This document shows, one piece after another, positions 7,581 through 15,539 of a stretch of 64,000 bases of DNA. The stretch is taken from NCBI GenBank assembly GCA_964494805.1, contig CAZBST010000002.1, positions 288,237 to 352,236 of the forward strand. Direction: 5' to 3'. Below the pieces are notes generated by a model. The model saw only the letters and a program-made list of their open reading frames with translations. It was not told the origin of the DNA and made no database searches. Made by a program: the position numbers and the translations under genes. Each line of letters begins with the position of its first letter. Positions within the stretch are counted from its first letter, which is position 1. Source of the DNA: CAIYOL01 sp964494805. Lineage in GTDB: Bacteria > Planctomycetota > Phycisphaerae > Sedimentisphaerales > Anaerobacaceae.

Positions 7581-8528
7581 ATGCCATATTTAAGCGCAGC
7601 AGCTGGCGTTTTGCGGCCAGAGCTTATGACTCTAATGAGTGAATTTGTCGAGACTCAGGAGGATTTCATCGCCACAAAAGTTTTTCCTATCTTCCAAACG
7701 GATGAAAAAGAGGGTGACTTTCCCTTTTTGCCGGTTGAGGTATTGTTGGATATGCCCAATACAATAAGGGCACCCAGATCCAACTATCCTCGAGGCGATT
7801 ATGAGTTTGAGGCGGATAGCTTTAACTGTGTGGAGAATGGCTGGGAAGAGCCGGTTGATGAGATAGAGGCCAGACTTTACGCGAAATTTTTTGACGCCGA
7901 GGAAGTCGCAGCTCGTCGCGCAACTGGAATCATCTTGAGAAAACAAGAGAAAAGAGTGGCCGAGATGCTTTTCAACGAAGACAATTTCACCGTTCACAAT
8001 GTTACCAAATCGTGGAGTGATAAGAGCGATAGTACACCGATTGAGGATATCAATGCAGGCAAGCAAGCGATTCACGATGCGCTCGGTGTTCGAGCTAACG
8101 TTTTGGTTTTGACCTATCCGGCAGTTTTGGCCTTAAGTGTTTGTTCGCAGATTATCGATCGGGTGCAGAGTGACACTATCGTAGAAGGCGAACTCGACGC
8201 GACGGCTTTGGCGAAGATTTTCCTGGTTGACAAGGTACTCGTAGCGGGCGGACGGTATAATACTGCGAAAAAGGGGCAGACTGCAGTCCTCGGGGATATA
8301 TGGAATTCCGCATATGCGATGCTCTGTCGTGTCAGCTCTGACCAAGACTTGAGAACGCCTCAAATTGGCAGGACCTTCCTTTGGACGGGCGATTCGCCGG
8401 CGAATGTCATCGTTGAAAGCTACGAAGAGGAGCAAAAACGGTCAACAATTATCCGATGCCGGCAGCATACCGATGAGAACATCCTGAATGAGGTCGCGGG
8501 CTACCTGCTCGGAAATATAATCTCGTAG
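7581..8528 (+). CDS. Major capsid-like protein
   Basis: A 315-residue protein with the profile of Mu-like/HK97-fold major capsid proteins. It has a short N-terminal arm (MPYLSAAAGVLRPELMTLMS) and an extended segment rich in acidic and aromatic residues (ATKVFPIFQTDEKEGDFPFL). A DAEEVAARRATGIILRKQEK helix resembles the long spine helix, and a beta-rich C-terminal half contains LVLTYPAVLALS. An excellent AAAGGAG ribosome site suits a highly made structural protein, and strong hairpins follow the gene. There is no long N-terminal scaffold segment, consistent with a separate protease/scaffold gene upstream. A shell protein without packaging enzymes beside it is unusual. Confidence 0.72.
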   Translation: MPYLSAAAGVLRPELMTLMSEFVETQEDFIATKVFPIFQTDEKEGDFPFLPVEVLLDMPNTIRAPRSNYPRGDYEFEADSFNCVENGWEEPVDEIEARLYAKFFDAEEVAARRATGIILRKQEKRVAEMLFNEDNFTVHNVTKSWSDKSDSTPIEDINAGKQAIHDALGVRANVLVLTYPAVLALSVCSQIIDRVQSDTIVEGELDATALAKIFLVDKVLVAGGRYNTAKKGQTAVLGDIWNSAYAMLCRVSSDQDLRTPQIGRTFLWTGDSPANVIVESYEEEQKRSTIIRCRQHTDENILNEVAGYLLGNIIS

Positions 8529-8608
8529 TTCTGTTATTGTTGTTACTTGTTGGATTTGGTGACGTGAAAATACCTTATGTCGTGATGGTAGTTTAGCAGC
8601 AGTCACCG

Positions 8609-8649
8609 GTTTTGGTTTGAGGGGCTGTCAGGGCCCCTCAGGCCAAAAC
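8609..8649 (+). terminator. Very strong hairpin after the capsid gene
   Basis: Two 17-base arms (8609-8625 and 8633-8649) pair over their full length, with only two G-T wobbles, around the loop TGTCAGG. It starts 80 bp after the capsid stop. There is no long T-run, so it may act as a mixed terminator, an mRNA 3' stabiliser or a processing site that raises capsid expression. Confidence 0.6.
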
Positions 8650-8711
8650 AACCTAATAAGCAATATAACGGGATAGTTAGTCTGGCAGATAGGATTTTCT
8701 TCTTCAAAGGG

Positions 8712-8737
8712 GGCAGAACACCAAACAGTTCTGCCCT
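8712..8737 (+). terminator. Second hairpin before the 79-aa gene
   Basis: GGGCAGAAC (8712-8720) and GTTCTGCCC (8729-8737) form a perfect 9-bp stem with an 8-base loop, followed by TTATT. It ends 24 bp before the next ATG. It could be a weak intrinsic terminator or a leader structure masking the next ribosome site. Confidence 0.5.
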
Positions 8738-8761
8738 TATTCGAAAATCAAAAGGTGATAA

Positions 8762-9001
8762 ATGGCCGGTGAACAGCTCGACCAGGAGCAAGTAGACGAA
8801 GTAAAGACGATGATTCATATTCTTGCGGAAAAGATACGTACCGGCGATGCGCCAGAGCAAATCATGTCCCTGTATCAAAACTTAGGACCGACAAATTTCG
8901 GATACTGGGCACACGGCTTTTTTTGTGGGTATTCAAGTCGTAAAGAGCTACGTCAGACAGAACTTTTCAAATTTCTTAAAGAGGTTAGCGAGCAAAACTG
9001 A
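8762..9001 (+). CDS. Island hypothetical protein (79 aa)
   Basis: A small acidic, helical protein (MAGEQLDQEQVDEVKTMIHI, then a Gly/aromatic stretch FGYWAHGFFCGYSS near residues 46-59). No family recognised and no signal peptide. An AAAGGTG site precedes the ATG. It ends 3 bp before the tape-measure-like gene, the place where tail-assembly chaperones sit in tailed phages, but nothing in the sequence beyond position supports that role. Confidence 0.55.
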   Translation: MAGEQLDQEQVDEVKTMIHILAEKIRTGDAPEQIMSLYQNLGPTNFGYWAHGFFCGYSSRKELRQTELFKFLKEVSEQN

Positions 9002-9004
9002 AAA

Positions 9005-10732
9005 ATGGCAAAGAAAGACCTTGAACTTGGAATTTCGGCGGATCCTGAACAGGCGATACAAGGGCTGTCAAAAATCATCGACAAACAGGAAGTGATGATA
9101 AATAAATTATCTAAAATGAACCGCGAAAGTCAGCAAACAACCAAAACGATGGATGCTGGGTTCAAAACAGTCGCAAGCACTATAGGCCTTCTGGGCCTTC
9201 CGGCTGCATTTATAAAAGGGATTAAGGATATTGTAGCAGAATTTGAAAAAGCGGCCCAATTACAGAAAGAGATGTATGGAACGGCGGCTACAACAGAACA
9301 GCAGATAATAAAAATTGCACATTTACGTGGTGATGTATCAAGAGAGAGCTTAAAAGCAGTAAGGCAAGAGGTAGAGGAAATAGCGAAGCAAACTGCCGTA
9401 TCAATGGAAGTTGCCTCAAAAGCATTCTTTTTTGCTGAATCCGGAATGGGAGCTAAAACTCCTGCAGCAAGAACAGCTGCGAAAGCAATAGCCAAATTTG
9501 CAGCCCCGGCCGCATTGACACCGGAGGAAGTTTCACAATTACCAAAACTTTTTAAGGCATGGGGAGCTGGTACTCCGGAAGCACAGTTTAAATTGCTTGG
9601 TCAATTACAGAAAGCAACTGCATTATCAATCGCGGAAACAGGTCCATATCTTCAGGCATTTATGGAACCAATGGTTACCGGCCGGGTGATGGGGTTTAAG
9701 TTTAGCGAGTTATTAGCATTAATGACGGCAGCTGTCGAAGCGACCGGCGGCGTCGAAGAAGCTGCAACAGCAGTAAGTGGTACACTTTTGATTAGCCGAG
9801 GTAAAACTAAAAGAGGACTCGAATATCTTACAGAACAGGCAAGGAAAAGAGGTGTGGATTTTTCTAAATTAGAAGCGCCTGAAAGACTTGGTTTTACACG
9901 CGACTTATATCAGGAGTTGGAGAAACAAGGACCGGCAGCCCTGGATTTATTTGTAACAAGAGTAGGAGGAAAGGGATTCAAATACCTGCAGGAAATGTTT
10001 GGCCAGGTAGGAGAACAAAAATTCCGTGAAGTTCAACCGGAAATCGAAAGTGCAACGGGTGAGCTTATACAGGCAATGGCTGATCAATATTTGACCACTA
10101 TAAGCGCTATAACTGAGCAAATAAAAAGACGGAGCCAAATAAGTGCGGCAAGGATTGGTGAGGAAAAAGAACCCATAACTGTATTAGAGGAAATGGCAAA
10201 AGATATTCTTGAAAAAGCAAAGGCCGGTGCGAAGAGATGGGAAACAATAGGATTCGGATTAACTCCTGGTTTTTTAGGTATGGAGAGAAGATCAGCTGAA
10301 TTTTTATTAATTCATGAAAATCTTCGACTTGCTTTAGAACAAGAGCCGGAAGGCACTCAAAGAAGAAGAGAGCTGGAAAGACTACAGGAATATATTCCTG
10401 CACAGTATCTTTGGGGTATAGGCGGTTTAGGCCCGGCATATCGATGGGAGCCTGAATATGTAGAGAAAGTATATAGGGCTACTAAAGGATTCACGCTATC
10501 AGAAAAATATAAACGTTATATGGGGACAACAGCCGGACATGGTCCAGAATATACAGCATATACAAGAGGATACAAAACTTATTTTGGCATTTCCGACCGA
10601 GACCCACAGCAGGAGGAAATTCTTAAAGAACAAATAACAACCAATAAATTACTGGAGAAATTTATTACTGAGATTACAAGGCCGGATGCGGCCTTGAGGA
10701 TGATAGGTTTAAATACAGGACTGATTGATTGA
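9005..10732 (+). CDS. Tail tape-measure-like protein
   Basis: A 575-residue protein. Residues 1-50 form a coiled-coil-like start (ISADPEQAIQGLSKIIDKQE), then a hydrophobic patch follows (IGLLGLPAAFIKGIKDI, about 60-76). After it comes the repeated Ala-rich helical pattern of TP901-type tape-measure proteins (AKQTAVSMEVASKAFFFAES near 128-147; ELLALMTAAVEATGGVEEAA near 238-257). In tailed phages this protein sets tail length and enters the host with DNA. Here no tail tube, terminator or baseplate gene is near, and 575 residues is short for the family. Alternatives are an internal capsid or injection protein. It begins 3 bp after the preceding gene. Confidence 0.6.
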   Translation: MAKKDLELGISADPEQAIQGLSKIIDKQEVMINKLSKMNRESQQTTKTMDAGFKTVASTIGLLGLPAAFIKGIKDIVAEFEKAAQLQKEMYGTAATTEQQIIKIAHLRGDVSRESLKAVRQEVEEIAKQTAVSMEVASKAFFFAESGMGAKTPAARTAAKAIAKFAAPAALTPEEVSQLPKLFKAWGAGTPEAQFKLLGQLQKATALSIAETGPYLQAFMEPMVTGRVMGFKFSELLALMTAAVEATGGVEEAATAVSGTLLISRGKTKRGLEYLTEQARKRGVDFSKLEAPERLGFTRDLYQELEKQGPAALDLFVTRVGGKGFKYLQEMFGQVGEQKFREVQPEIESATGELIQAMADQYLTTISAITEQIKRRSQISAARIGEEKEPITVLEEMAKDILEKAKAGAKRWETIGFGLTPGFLGMERRSAEFLLIHENLRLALEQEPEGTQRRRELERLQEYIPAQYLWGIGGLGPAYRWEPEYVEKVYRATKGFTLSEKYKRYMGTTAGHGPEYTAYTRGYKTYFGISDRDPQQEEILKEQITTNKLLEKFITEITRPDAALRMIGLNTGLID

Positions 10733-10920
10733 TGAGAAATCCAAGTTTTTGCGATGAGTGCGGTTGTTACATTTTGCCTGGACAAGAGGAAATCCTGCTC
10801 GGTGGTGGAACGTTTCAAATACTCTGCAAACGCTGCTACAAGCAAAAACAGGCTGTCCAGGATGCGATTACAGGGGCAAACGAAGCCAATAGGGTATCAC
10901 ATGAGGCAGAAAATGGCTAA
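10732..10920 (+). CDS. Small zinc-ribbon-like protein (62 aa)
   Basis: Two Cys pairs near the N-terminus and middle (FCDECGCYI and LCKRCYK) suggest a zinc ribbon. The C-terminus is helical and acidic. The ATG shares one base with the tape-measure stop codon, indicating coupled translation. The role is unknown; small Cys-rich proteins in phage islands are often DNA- or RNA-binding regulators. Confidence 0.55.
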   Translation: MRNPSFCDECGCYILPGQEEILLGGGTFQILCKRCYKQKQAVQDAITGANEANRVSHEAENG

Positions 10921-11149
10921 GGGCGGTAAAAGACAGGTTGAAGATTTGCCAGCTCTATTGACCGAAAAAGAGTTGGTCAAGTTTCTACGGATTCCTGAGG
11001 TTACTAAGAGCAAAAATTTTAGTAATGTCATCGACCAGCTTAAACGATTTCACGATTTGCCTTGTCTACATATATGCCGGCAGCCGTTGTATCTGAAGGA
11101 TACAATTATTGAATGGCTTCGGGAAAAAATCAGGAAAGAGAAGCGATGA
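10913..11149 (+). CDS. Excisionase-like helix-turn-helix protein (78 aa)
   Basis: A short basic protein with a helix-turn-helix of the MerR/excisionase kind (LLTEKELVKFLRIPEV, about residues 13-28) and a basic tail (IIEWLREKIRKEKR). The start MAKGGKRQ at 10913 follows GAGGCAG and overlaps the previous stop by 8 bp; a start at 10901 is also possible. It lies 76 bp upstream of the integrase gene. Small basic HTH proteins in this position are usually recombination directionality factors that tip the integrase toward excision. Confidence 0.6.
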   Translation: MAKGGKRQVEDLPALLTEKELVKFLRIPEVTKSKNFSNVIDQLKRFHDLPCLHICRQPLYLKDTIIEWLREKIRKEKR

Positions 11150-11225
11150 TTTTTATTGTGCATTTTAGATTGTTCAAGTTAAACTGTTCTCGGACCGGTC
11201 TTGTCAGAAAGAAAGGAGGTCATTC

Positions 11226-12404
11226 ATGCAATTAGTAAGGTTAAGGACAAGACCAAGCCGGGACGGCAAAACTTTCAGGTATATGCTCGATTATGTAAAT
11301 GAGCAGAGCAAAAGACAAAGGATTTCGCTCGGTCATTGTGATAAACGCCGGGCCGAAGCGGAAAGAGCTCAAAAGGAAAGAGAATTGCGGATGGGTATCA
11401 TGTCACCGGAGCCAATGAAGCTTAGTATTTTTGTAGAGGATTCGCTAATCCGAACAGGCCAGCAGATAAGATCGGCTACCAGGGCAGAGTATTCTGCTGA
11501 TGTAAAACATTTTATAAAAGTGGTGGGTGATATCGACTACCAACAAGTAAATTTTGAGCATGCAGAGATTTTTCGTCAGGACTGTTTGAATCAAGGTAAT
11601 GCGGCTGCAACTGTAGCTAAAAAATTGCGTAGTCTCAAAAGGCTATTTCAACTTGCAGTTGACAGGGGACAGCTTGAAGAAAATCCTTTTAGGAAAATCG
11701 CCATGCCGAAATCACCAAAAAGAAAAGTTCGGCGATATACTGTAAAGGAATGCCAGCAGCTCTTGAGAGCTGCCAGGGACATTCAGACTCCGAAATCAGT
11801 AAATTGGGAAATATTGATATTGGCCGCTTTGACAACAGGCATGCGAAAAAGTGAGCTGTTGAACCTTACCTGGACTGATGTGGATTTTGAGAGAAAGACT
11901 ATTGAAGTTTGCCCCAAAAAAAATACAAAAGAAACGTGGGCCTGGGATATCAAAGATTGCGATCGCCGTCTTTTGCCTTTAACTGAACAACTTATTTCGA
12001 TGCTCTGTGAGCATCAGAGTTTGCAACCTGAAAAATATCCTTATGTATTCGTCCCACCCTGTCGATACGATGTAATTCAAAAAAATCAAAAAGCAAAGCA
12101 ATATACTACAGGTCCCGGGAAGGATTTGATAACCAACTTCACAAGACAGTTCAAAATGATTCTCAAAAGGGCAGAGGTTAAAGCTGGTACCTTCCACGAT
12201 CTACGAAGAACTGCACTTAGTAATCTACTGACAGGAGGCTTAGGTGAGTTTGAAGTAATGAAAATAGCGGGGCATTCAAGCTTCAAAACTACTCACGAAT
12301 TTTATTTAGATGTATCAGACAATCTACTTGACAAAGCCCGGCAGGTATGTTCAAATTTGGCACACAATTGGCACACACCATCTTTTGCCGGCGAAAGGAC
12401 TTAA
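11226..12404 (+). CDS. int: Tyrosine integrase of the island
   Basis: A 392-residue integrase with three parts. They are an N-terminal arm-binding region (about 1-60, basic), a SAM-like core-binding domain (about 65-165) and a catalytic domain. The catalytic residues are Arg207 (TTGMRKSE), His324 and Arg327 (HDLRRT), His350 (GHSSFKTTHEFY) and nucleophile Tyr360. AGGAGGT lies just before the ATG. It ends 40 bp from the 47-bp repeat embedded in tRNA-Asp, so it is very probably the enzyme that inserted the island there. It is paralogous to the recombinase at 3474. No frameshift or missing residue, so the element may still be mobile. Confidence 0.93.
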   Translation: MQLVRLRTRPSRDGKTFRYMLDYVNEQSKRQRISLGHCDKRRAEAERAQKERELRMGIMSPEPMKLSIFVEDSLIRTGQQIRSATRAEYSADVKHFIKVVGDIDYQQVNFEHAEIFRQDCLNQGNAAATVAKKLRSLKRLFQLAVDRGQLEENPFRKIAMPKSPKRKVRRYTVKECQQLLRAARDIQTPKSVNWEILILAALTTGMRKSELLNLTWTDVDFERKTIEVCPKKNTKETWAWDIKDCDRRLLPLTEQLISMLCEHQSLQPEKYPYVFVPPCRYDVIQKNQKAKQYTTGPGKDLITNFTRQFKMILKRAEVKAGTFHDLRRTALSNLLTGGLGEFEVMKIAGHSSFKTTHEFYLDVSDNLLDKARQVCSNLAHNWHTPSFAGERT

Positions 12405-12444
12405 GATTAGATGCAGGAAGTTTTGAAATCACAACAACTTACGC

Positions 12445-12491
12445 AACGAGGCCGAAGGGGCTCGAACCCTCAACCTTCGGATCGACAGTCC
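12445..12491. repeat. Right attachment repeat (attR) within tRNA-Asp
   Basis: These bases are identical to 2015-2061 over 47 bp. The repeat covers the tRNA from its 3' end through the T arm and variable region into the anticodon stem, so the crossover must lie in this stretch. Insertion regenerated a functional tRNA gene on the right. Confidence 0.93.
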
Positions 12492-12520
12492 GACGCTCTA
12501 ACCAATTGAGCTACGGCCCC
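12447..12520 (-). tRNA. tRNA-Asp (GTC)
   Basis: Reading the minus strand gives a complete 74-nt cloverleaf. The acceptor stem GGGGCCG pairs with CGGCCTC (one G-T). The D arm has GCTC/GAGC, and the anticodon stem TCGGA/TCCGA encloses loop CTGTCGA with anticodon GTC. The T arm holds TTCGAGC, and the discriminator base is G, as expected for Asp. CCA is not encoded. Its 3' half is the island's integration site. Confidence 0.96.
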
Positions 12521-12622
12521 ACAATCTCAAACTATGATACGGAGTAAGAACTGTTATGTCAACCGCTTTTCGACTGCGCCGAGACCCCGTTTACCACCAT
12601 AGTGTGCCACAAATGTGTGCAT

Positions 12623-13075
12623 TTATCTTCTCGAAATCTGCGAACGTCTGAGCATCGGCTGTGATTTGCTGTTCTTCTTACGACCCTGCTCCAGAAGCCT
12701 CATCGCCTTTTTCACATCAGCGACTTTTAGAACGCCGGTCGTTCGGCCGCCCCTTGCACCGGCAGTGCAATATGCGTACGCAATATTTATGTGGCTTTTA
12801 GCCAGTTTCTCCGCCACCGCCGCCAGCGCACCAGGCTTATTATCCAGCTCAACACACAAAACTTCCGTCTCGTTACAGGGCATATTCAGTTTTAACAGCA
12901 CCTCCCTGGCTTTTTTCGGCGTCTCAAAAATTATCCTCATAACGCCGTGTTCCACGGAATCCATCATCGTCATTGCTATGATATTAATCTTAGCCTGCGC
13001 AAACTCGCCGAGCACCTGAGCCAGCACGCCGGGTTTATTAACCATAAAAATCGAAAATTGTGTCGCAACATTCAT
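12623..13075 (-). CDS. Tandem ACT-domain protein
   Basis: A 150-residue protein made of two ACT domains, small modules that bind amino acids and regulate metabolic enzymes. The first starts at FSIFMVNKPGVLAQVLGEFA (about residues 6-25), the second at LCVELDNKPGALAAVAEKLA (about 72-91). Both have the loop NKPG before the first helix, the usual ligand site. A basic tail (about 130-150) follows. I start at ATG 13075, preceded by GAGG; an upstream TTG in frame is less likely. There is no catalytic domain, so it is a free-standing regulator of unknown target. It is followed by the tRNA gene, not an operon partner. Confidence 0.85.
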   Translation of the reverse strand: MNVATQFSIFMVNKPGVLAQVLGEFAQAKINIIAMTMMDSVEHGVMRIIFETPKKAREVLLKLNMPCNETEVLCVELDNKPGALAAVAEKLAKSHINIAYAYCTAGARGGRTTGVLKVADVKKAMRLLEQGRKKNSKSQPMLRRSQISRR

Positions 13076-13103
13076 AACCTCGACCTTTCCAATTAAATGC
13101 AAC

Positions 13104-13472
13104 TCAATCTGCGTTTACCGCCCCTACTGCATTTTCTTTGTCGGGGAAAAATTTGAAAATCTTATCAAGGTGCGTTATCTTGAAAACCCTGTACAACTGC
13201 GGGTTTATCGCACTTATCACGACTTCGCCGTCATACGTTTTCAGTTTAGCGCGAATATCTAAAAGCAGCCCCAGCACGGCAGAGGAGAAAAATTTTACGC
13301 CTTCAAAATCAACCACTACCTCTTTCGGATGCTTTTCTTCAATAAATCCCTTTATTTGTCTGGAAGCAGCCGTTATTTCTTCCATATTACTTATTGAGGC
13401 GGTCTTGAAGGCCACTATCACAGCACTTTCCTCACTGGTTATTTCCACGATATTTTTTTCGTCTGTGCCCAT
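13104..13472 (-). CDS. STAS-domain anti-anti-sigma-like protein
   Basis: A 122-residue SpoIIAA-type STAS domain. The motif VVVDFEGVKFFSSAVLGLLL (about residues 54-73) contains the Ser pair where such proteins are phosphorylated by a partner kinase. ATG 13472 follows AGGAAG. In partner-switching systems it would bind an anti-sigma factor or kinase when unphosphorylated; no kinase or phosphatase gene is beside it, so the circuit is unknown. It lies 28 bp upstream of the ACT gene in the same direction. Confidence 0.85.
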   Translation of the reverse strand: MGTDEKNIVEITSEESAVIVAFKTASISNMEEITAASRQIKGFIEEKHPKEVVVDFEGVKFFSSAVLGLLLDIRAKLKTYDGEVVISAINPQLYRVFKITHLDKIFKFFPDKENAVGAVNAD

Positions 13473-13537
13473 TTTACTTCCTAATCCCAAACTTGCGGCA
13501 GATTATCGCAAATTAAACAGTTCCTGTCGAGCATCTT

Positions 13538-14530
13538 TTAACATTTCCAACAGGCAACAAAATGCCCCTGGTTACTGCTTTTTTCCTGCAACGCCGGTGC
13601 CTGCTTTAGACAGACACCTTCGGCCAACGGACATCGGGGGTGAAAAGGACAGCCGGCCGGCGGGTTCAAAACGCTCGGCACCTCGCCGCCAAATGCGCCC
13701 TTCGCAGTGCGCCGACCCCGCTCGACCTGTGGAATCGCCGACATAAGGGCACGCGTATAAGGATGCATAGGATTACGATAAAGCTCTTCCGCTACAGCCC
13801 GCTCTACTATTCTGCCCATATACATAACCGCCGCGATGTCGCAAAGAAACTCCACAACAGCCAGGTCGTGTGCGATAAACAGGTAAGTCAATCCGAATTC
13901 TTCCTGTAAATCTTTCAATAAATTCAAAATCTGCGAGCGGATCGAAACATCAAGGGCGCTGACCGGCTCATCACAAATAACCAGTTTCGGCTCACACACC
14001 AGCGCCCTGGCTACGCCGATTCGCTGCCGCTGGCCGCCGGAGAATTCGTGCGGGTAACGGTTTATATGCTCAGCCGACAAACCTACTTTCGAAAGCAATG
14101 CCGCAACCCTTTCAGTCAGCTCACTGCCGGTTATTCCTCTTTGGACCTTCAACGGCTCCCCAATAATATTGCCTACGGTCATTCTCGGATTTAGCGAGCT
14201 AAACGGGTCCTGAAAAATAAGGCTGATTTGCCTGCGAAGCTCCCGCAATTCGCTTTTATCCGCTGACAAAACATTTATCCGGCCAAAAAGCACCTTCCCC
14301 GCCGTCGCCGGTACCAGCCGAACTATGCTTCTGGCGACGGTCGTCTTGCCACAGCCGCTTTCACCAACCAACCCCAGCGTCTGTTTGCTCTTGATACCGA
14401 AGCTTACGCCGTCAACCGCTTTGATAAAACCTGTGGTTCGACGCAGCAGACCCTTCTTTATAGGAAACCAAGTCTTTAAGCTCTCAACTTTCAGAAGATA
14501 GCTGTTTGTGCTTACCATATTTTGACTCAT
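13538..14530 (-). CDS. Oligopeptide/dipeptide ABC transporter ATP-binding protein (DppF/OppF type)
   Basis: A cytoplasmic ATPase of about 330 residues that powers peptide uptake. The Walker A is GESGCGKTT, the signature is SGGQRQRIGVARAL, and Walker B is LVICDEPVSALD. The oligopeptide-specific C-terminal region has the Cys-containing motif GCPFHPRCPLAEGVC (about residues 295-309), which in OppF-type ATPases can bind an Fe-S cluster. The start at 14530 (MSQNMV) overlaps the upstream gene by 47 bp; ATG 14518 is an alternative. It is the last gene of the five-gene transporter operon. Confidence 0.92.
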   Translation of the reverse strand: MSQNMVSTNSYLLKVESLKTWFPIKKGLLRRTTGFIKAVDGVSFGIKSKQTLGLVGESGCGKTTVARSIVRLVPATAGKVLFGRINVLSADKSELRELRRQISLIFQDPFSSLNPRMTVGNIIGEPLKVQRGITGSELTERVAALLSKVGLSAEHINRYPHEFSGGQRQRIGVARALVCEPKLVICDEPVSALDVSIRSQILNLLKDLQEEFGLTYLFIAHDLAVVEFLCDIAAVMYMGRIVERAVAEELYRNPMHPYTRALMSAIPQVERGRRTAKGAFGGEVPSVLNPPAGCPFHPRCPLAEGVCLKQAPALQEKSSNQGHFVACWKC

Positions 14531-15539
14531 ATTCCTCGTATTCTTCTTTGCTTTCAAAGCCCGGTGCATACCAGCACGCAACACATCGGCCAGGCTGAAC
14601 TTCCCGCAATTCCGGCTCGATAGTCTGACATCGCTTGTCCGCATTTCCTATCGGACAGCGAGGATAAAACTTACACCCACTTGGAAAATGCAGCGGCTCA
14701 GGAACAGCCCCCGGGATTGTCGGAAGACGCTCCGCTGAGAAACCTAATCGCGGCAAAGATTTCAACAACCCCTGCGTATATGGATGCAGAGGCCCTGAAA
14801 AAAGTTTCTGTGAATCGGCCACTTCCACTATTCGAGACGCATACATCACCGCAACATCGTCAGCGCGTTCGGCCACAACGCTCAAATCGTGCGTTATCAG
14901 TAGAATGCTCATCTCGTTTTGCTTTTGCAGCTCGTCTAACAAATCCAGTATCTGTGCCTGAATTGTTACATCCAAAGCAGTTGTCGGCTCATCAGCTATC
15001 AACAATTGAGGTTTGCAGCTTATGGCCATAGCAATCATCACCCTCTGCCGCATTCCGCCCGACATCTGATGCGGATACTCGTATATTCGCTGTTGAGGGT
15101 CTGCGATACCCACTTTGCCCAGCATCTCAACCGCATCCGACCACGCCTGGCTCGTACTTTTTCTCTGGTGAAGCTCAATGGCCTCGACAATCTGCTCGCC
15201 TACCGTATAGACGGGATTGAGACTAGTCATCGGCTCCTGGAAAATCATAGCAATTTTATTTCCACGAACGGCACGCATTCGCTTTTCGCTCAGTTCAAGC
15301 AGATTTCTGTTGCCAAAAAGAATCTGCCCGGCAACTATCTCCCCCGGTGGAGAAGGCACCAATCGCATAATCGAAAGTGCAGTAACACTCTTACCGCACC
15401 CACTCTCACCGACAAGCGCAAACGTCCTGCCCTTTTTTATCGAAAAAGCCACGTCCTGCACCGCCTTTGCGACACCATCCTCAGTGAAAAAGCTGACGCT
15501 CAGTCCTTTTATCGATAATAAGACACCGTTTTCACTCAT
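14484..15539 (-). CDS. Oligopeptide/dipeptide ABC transporter ATP-binding protein (DppD/OppD type)
   Basis: A 351-residue ATPase, the second nucleotide-binding subunit of the peptide importer. Walker A is GESGCGKSV, the signature is SGGMRQRVMIAMA, and Walker B is LLIADEPTTALD. The C-terminal oligopeptide-family motif is GCKFYPRCPIGNADKRC. The C-terminus is unusually Glu/Tyr/Lys-rich (ESKEEYEEYESKYGKHK). It starts with ATGA overlapping the permease gene upstream, typical of coupled operon translation. Confidence 0.93.
   Translation of the reverse strand: MSENGVLLSIKGLSVSFFTEDGVAKAVQDVAFSIKKGRTFALVGESGCGKSVTALSIMRLVPSPPGEIVAGQILFGNRNLLELSEKRMRAVRGNKIAMIFQEPMTSLNPVYTVGEQIVEAIELHQRKSTSQAWSDAVEMLGKVGIADPQQRIYEYPHQMSGGMRQRVMIAMAISCKPQLLIADEPTTALDVTIQAQILDLLDELQKQNEMSILLITHDLSVVAERADDVAVMYASRIVEVADSQKLFSGPLHPYTQGLLKSLPRLGFSAERLPTIPGAVPEPLHFPSGCKFYPRCPIGNADKRCQTIEPELREVQPGRCVACWYAPGFESKEEYEEYESKYGKHKQLSSES

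Larger units (their letters stand above)
2015..12491. mobile_element. Integrative island in tRNA-Asp, capsid-encoding satellite-like element (about 10.4 kb)
   Basis: The unit is bounded by perfect 47-bp direct repeats (2015-2061 and 12445-12491). The right copy lies inside an intact tRNA-Asp gene; the left copy is only its 3' half. All recognisable genes inside are on the plus strand. They include a replication-initiator-like protein, three tyrosine recombinases, an excisionase-like protein, prohead-protease-like and capsid-like proteins, and a tape-measure-like protein. The integrase ends 40 bp from the right repeat, the usual layout for tRNA-integrated elements. Terminase, portal, head-tail joining, baseplate and lysis genes are not recognisable. 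It could be a capsid-forming satellite, a reduced prophage, or a gene-transfer-like relic. Element boundaries are well supported; its lifestyle is inferred. Confidence 0.9.
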
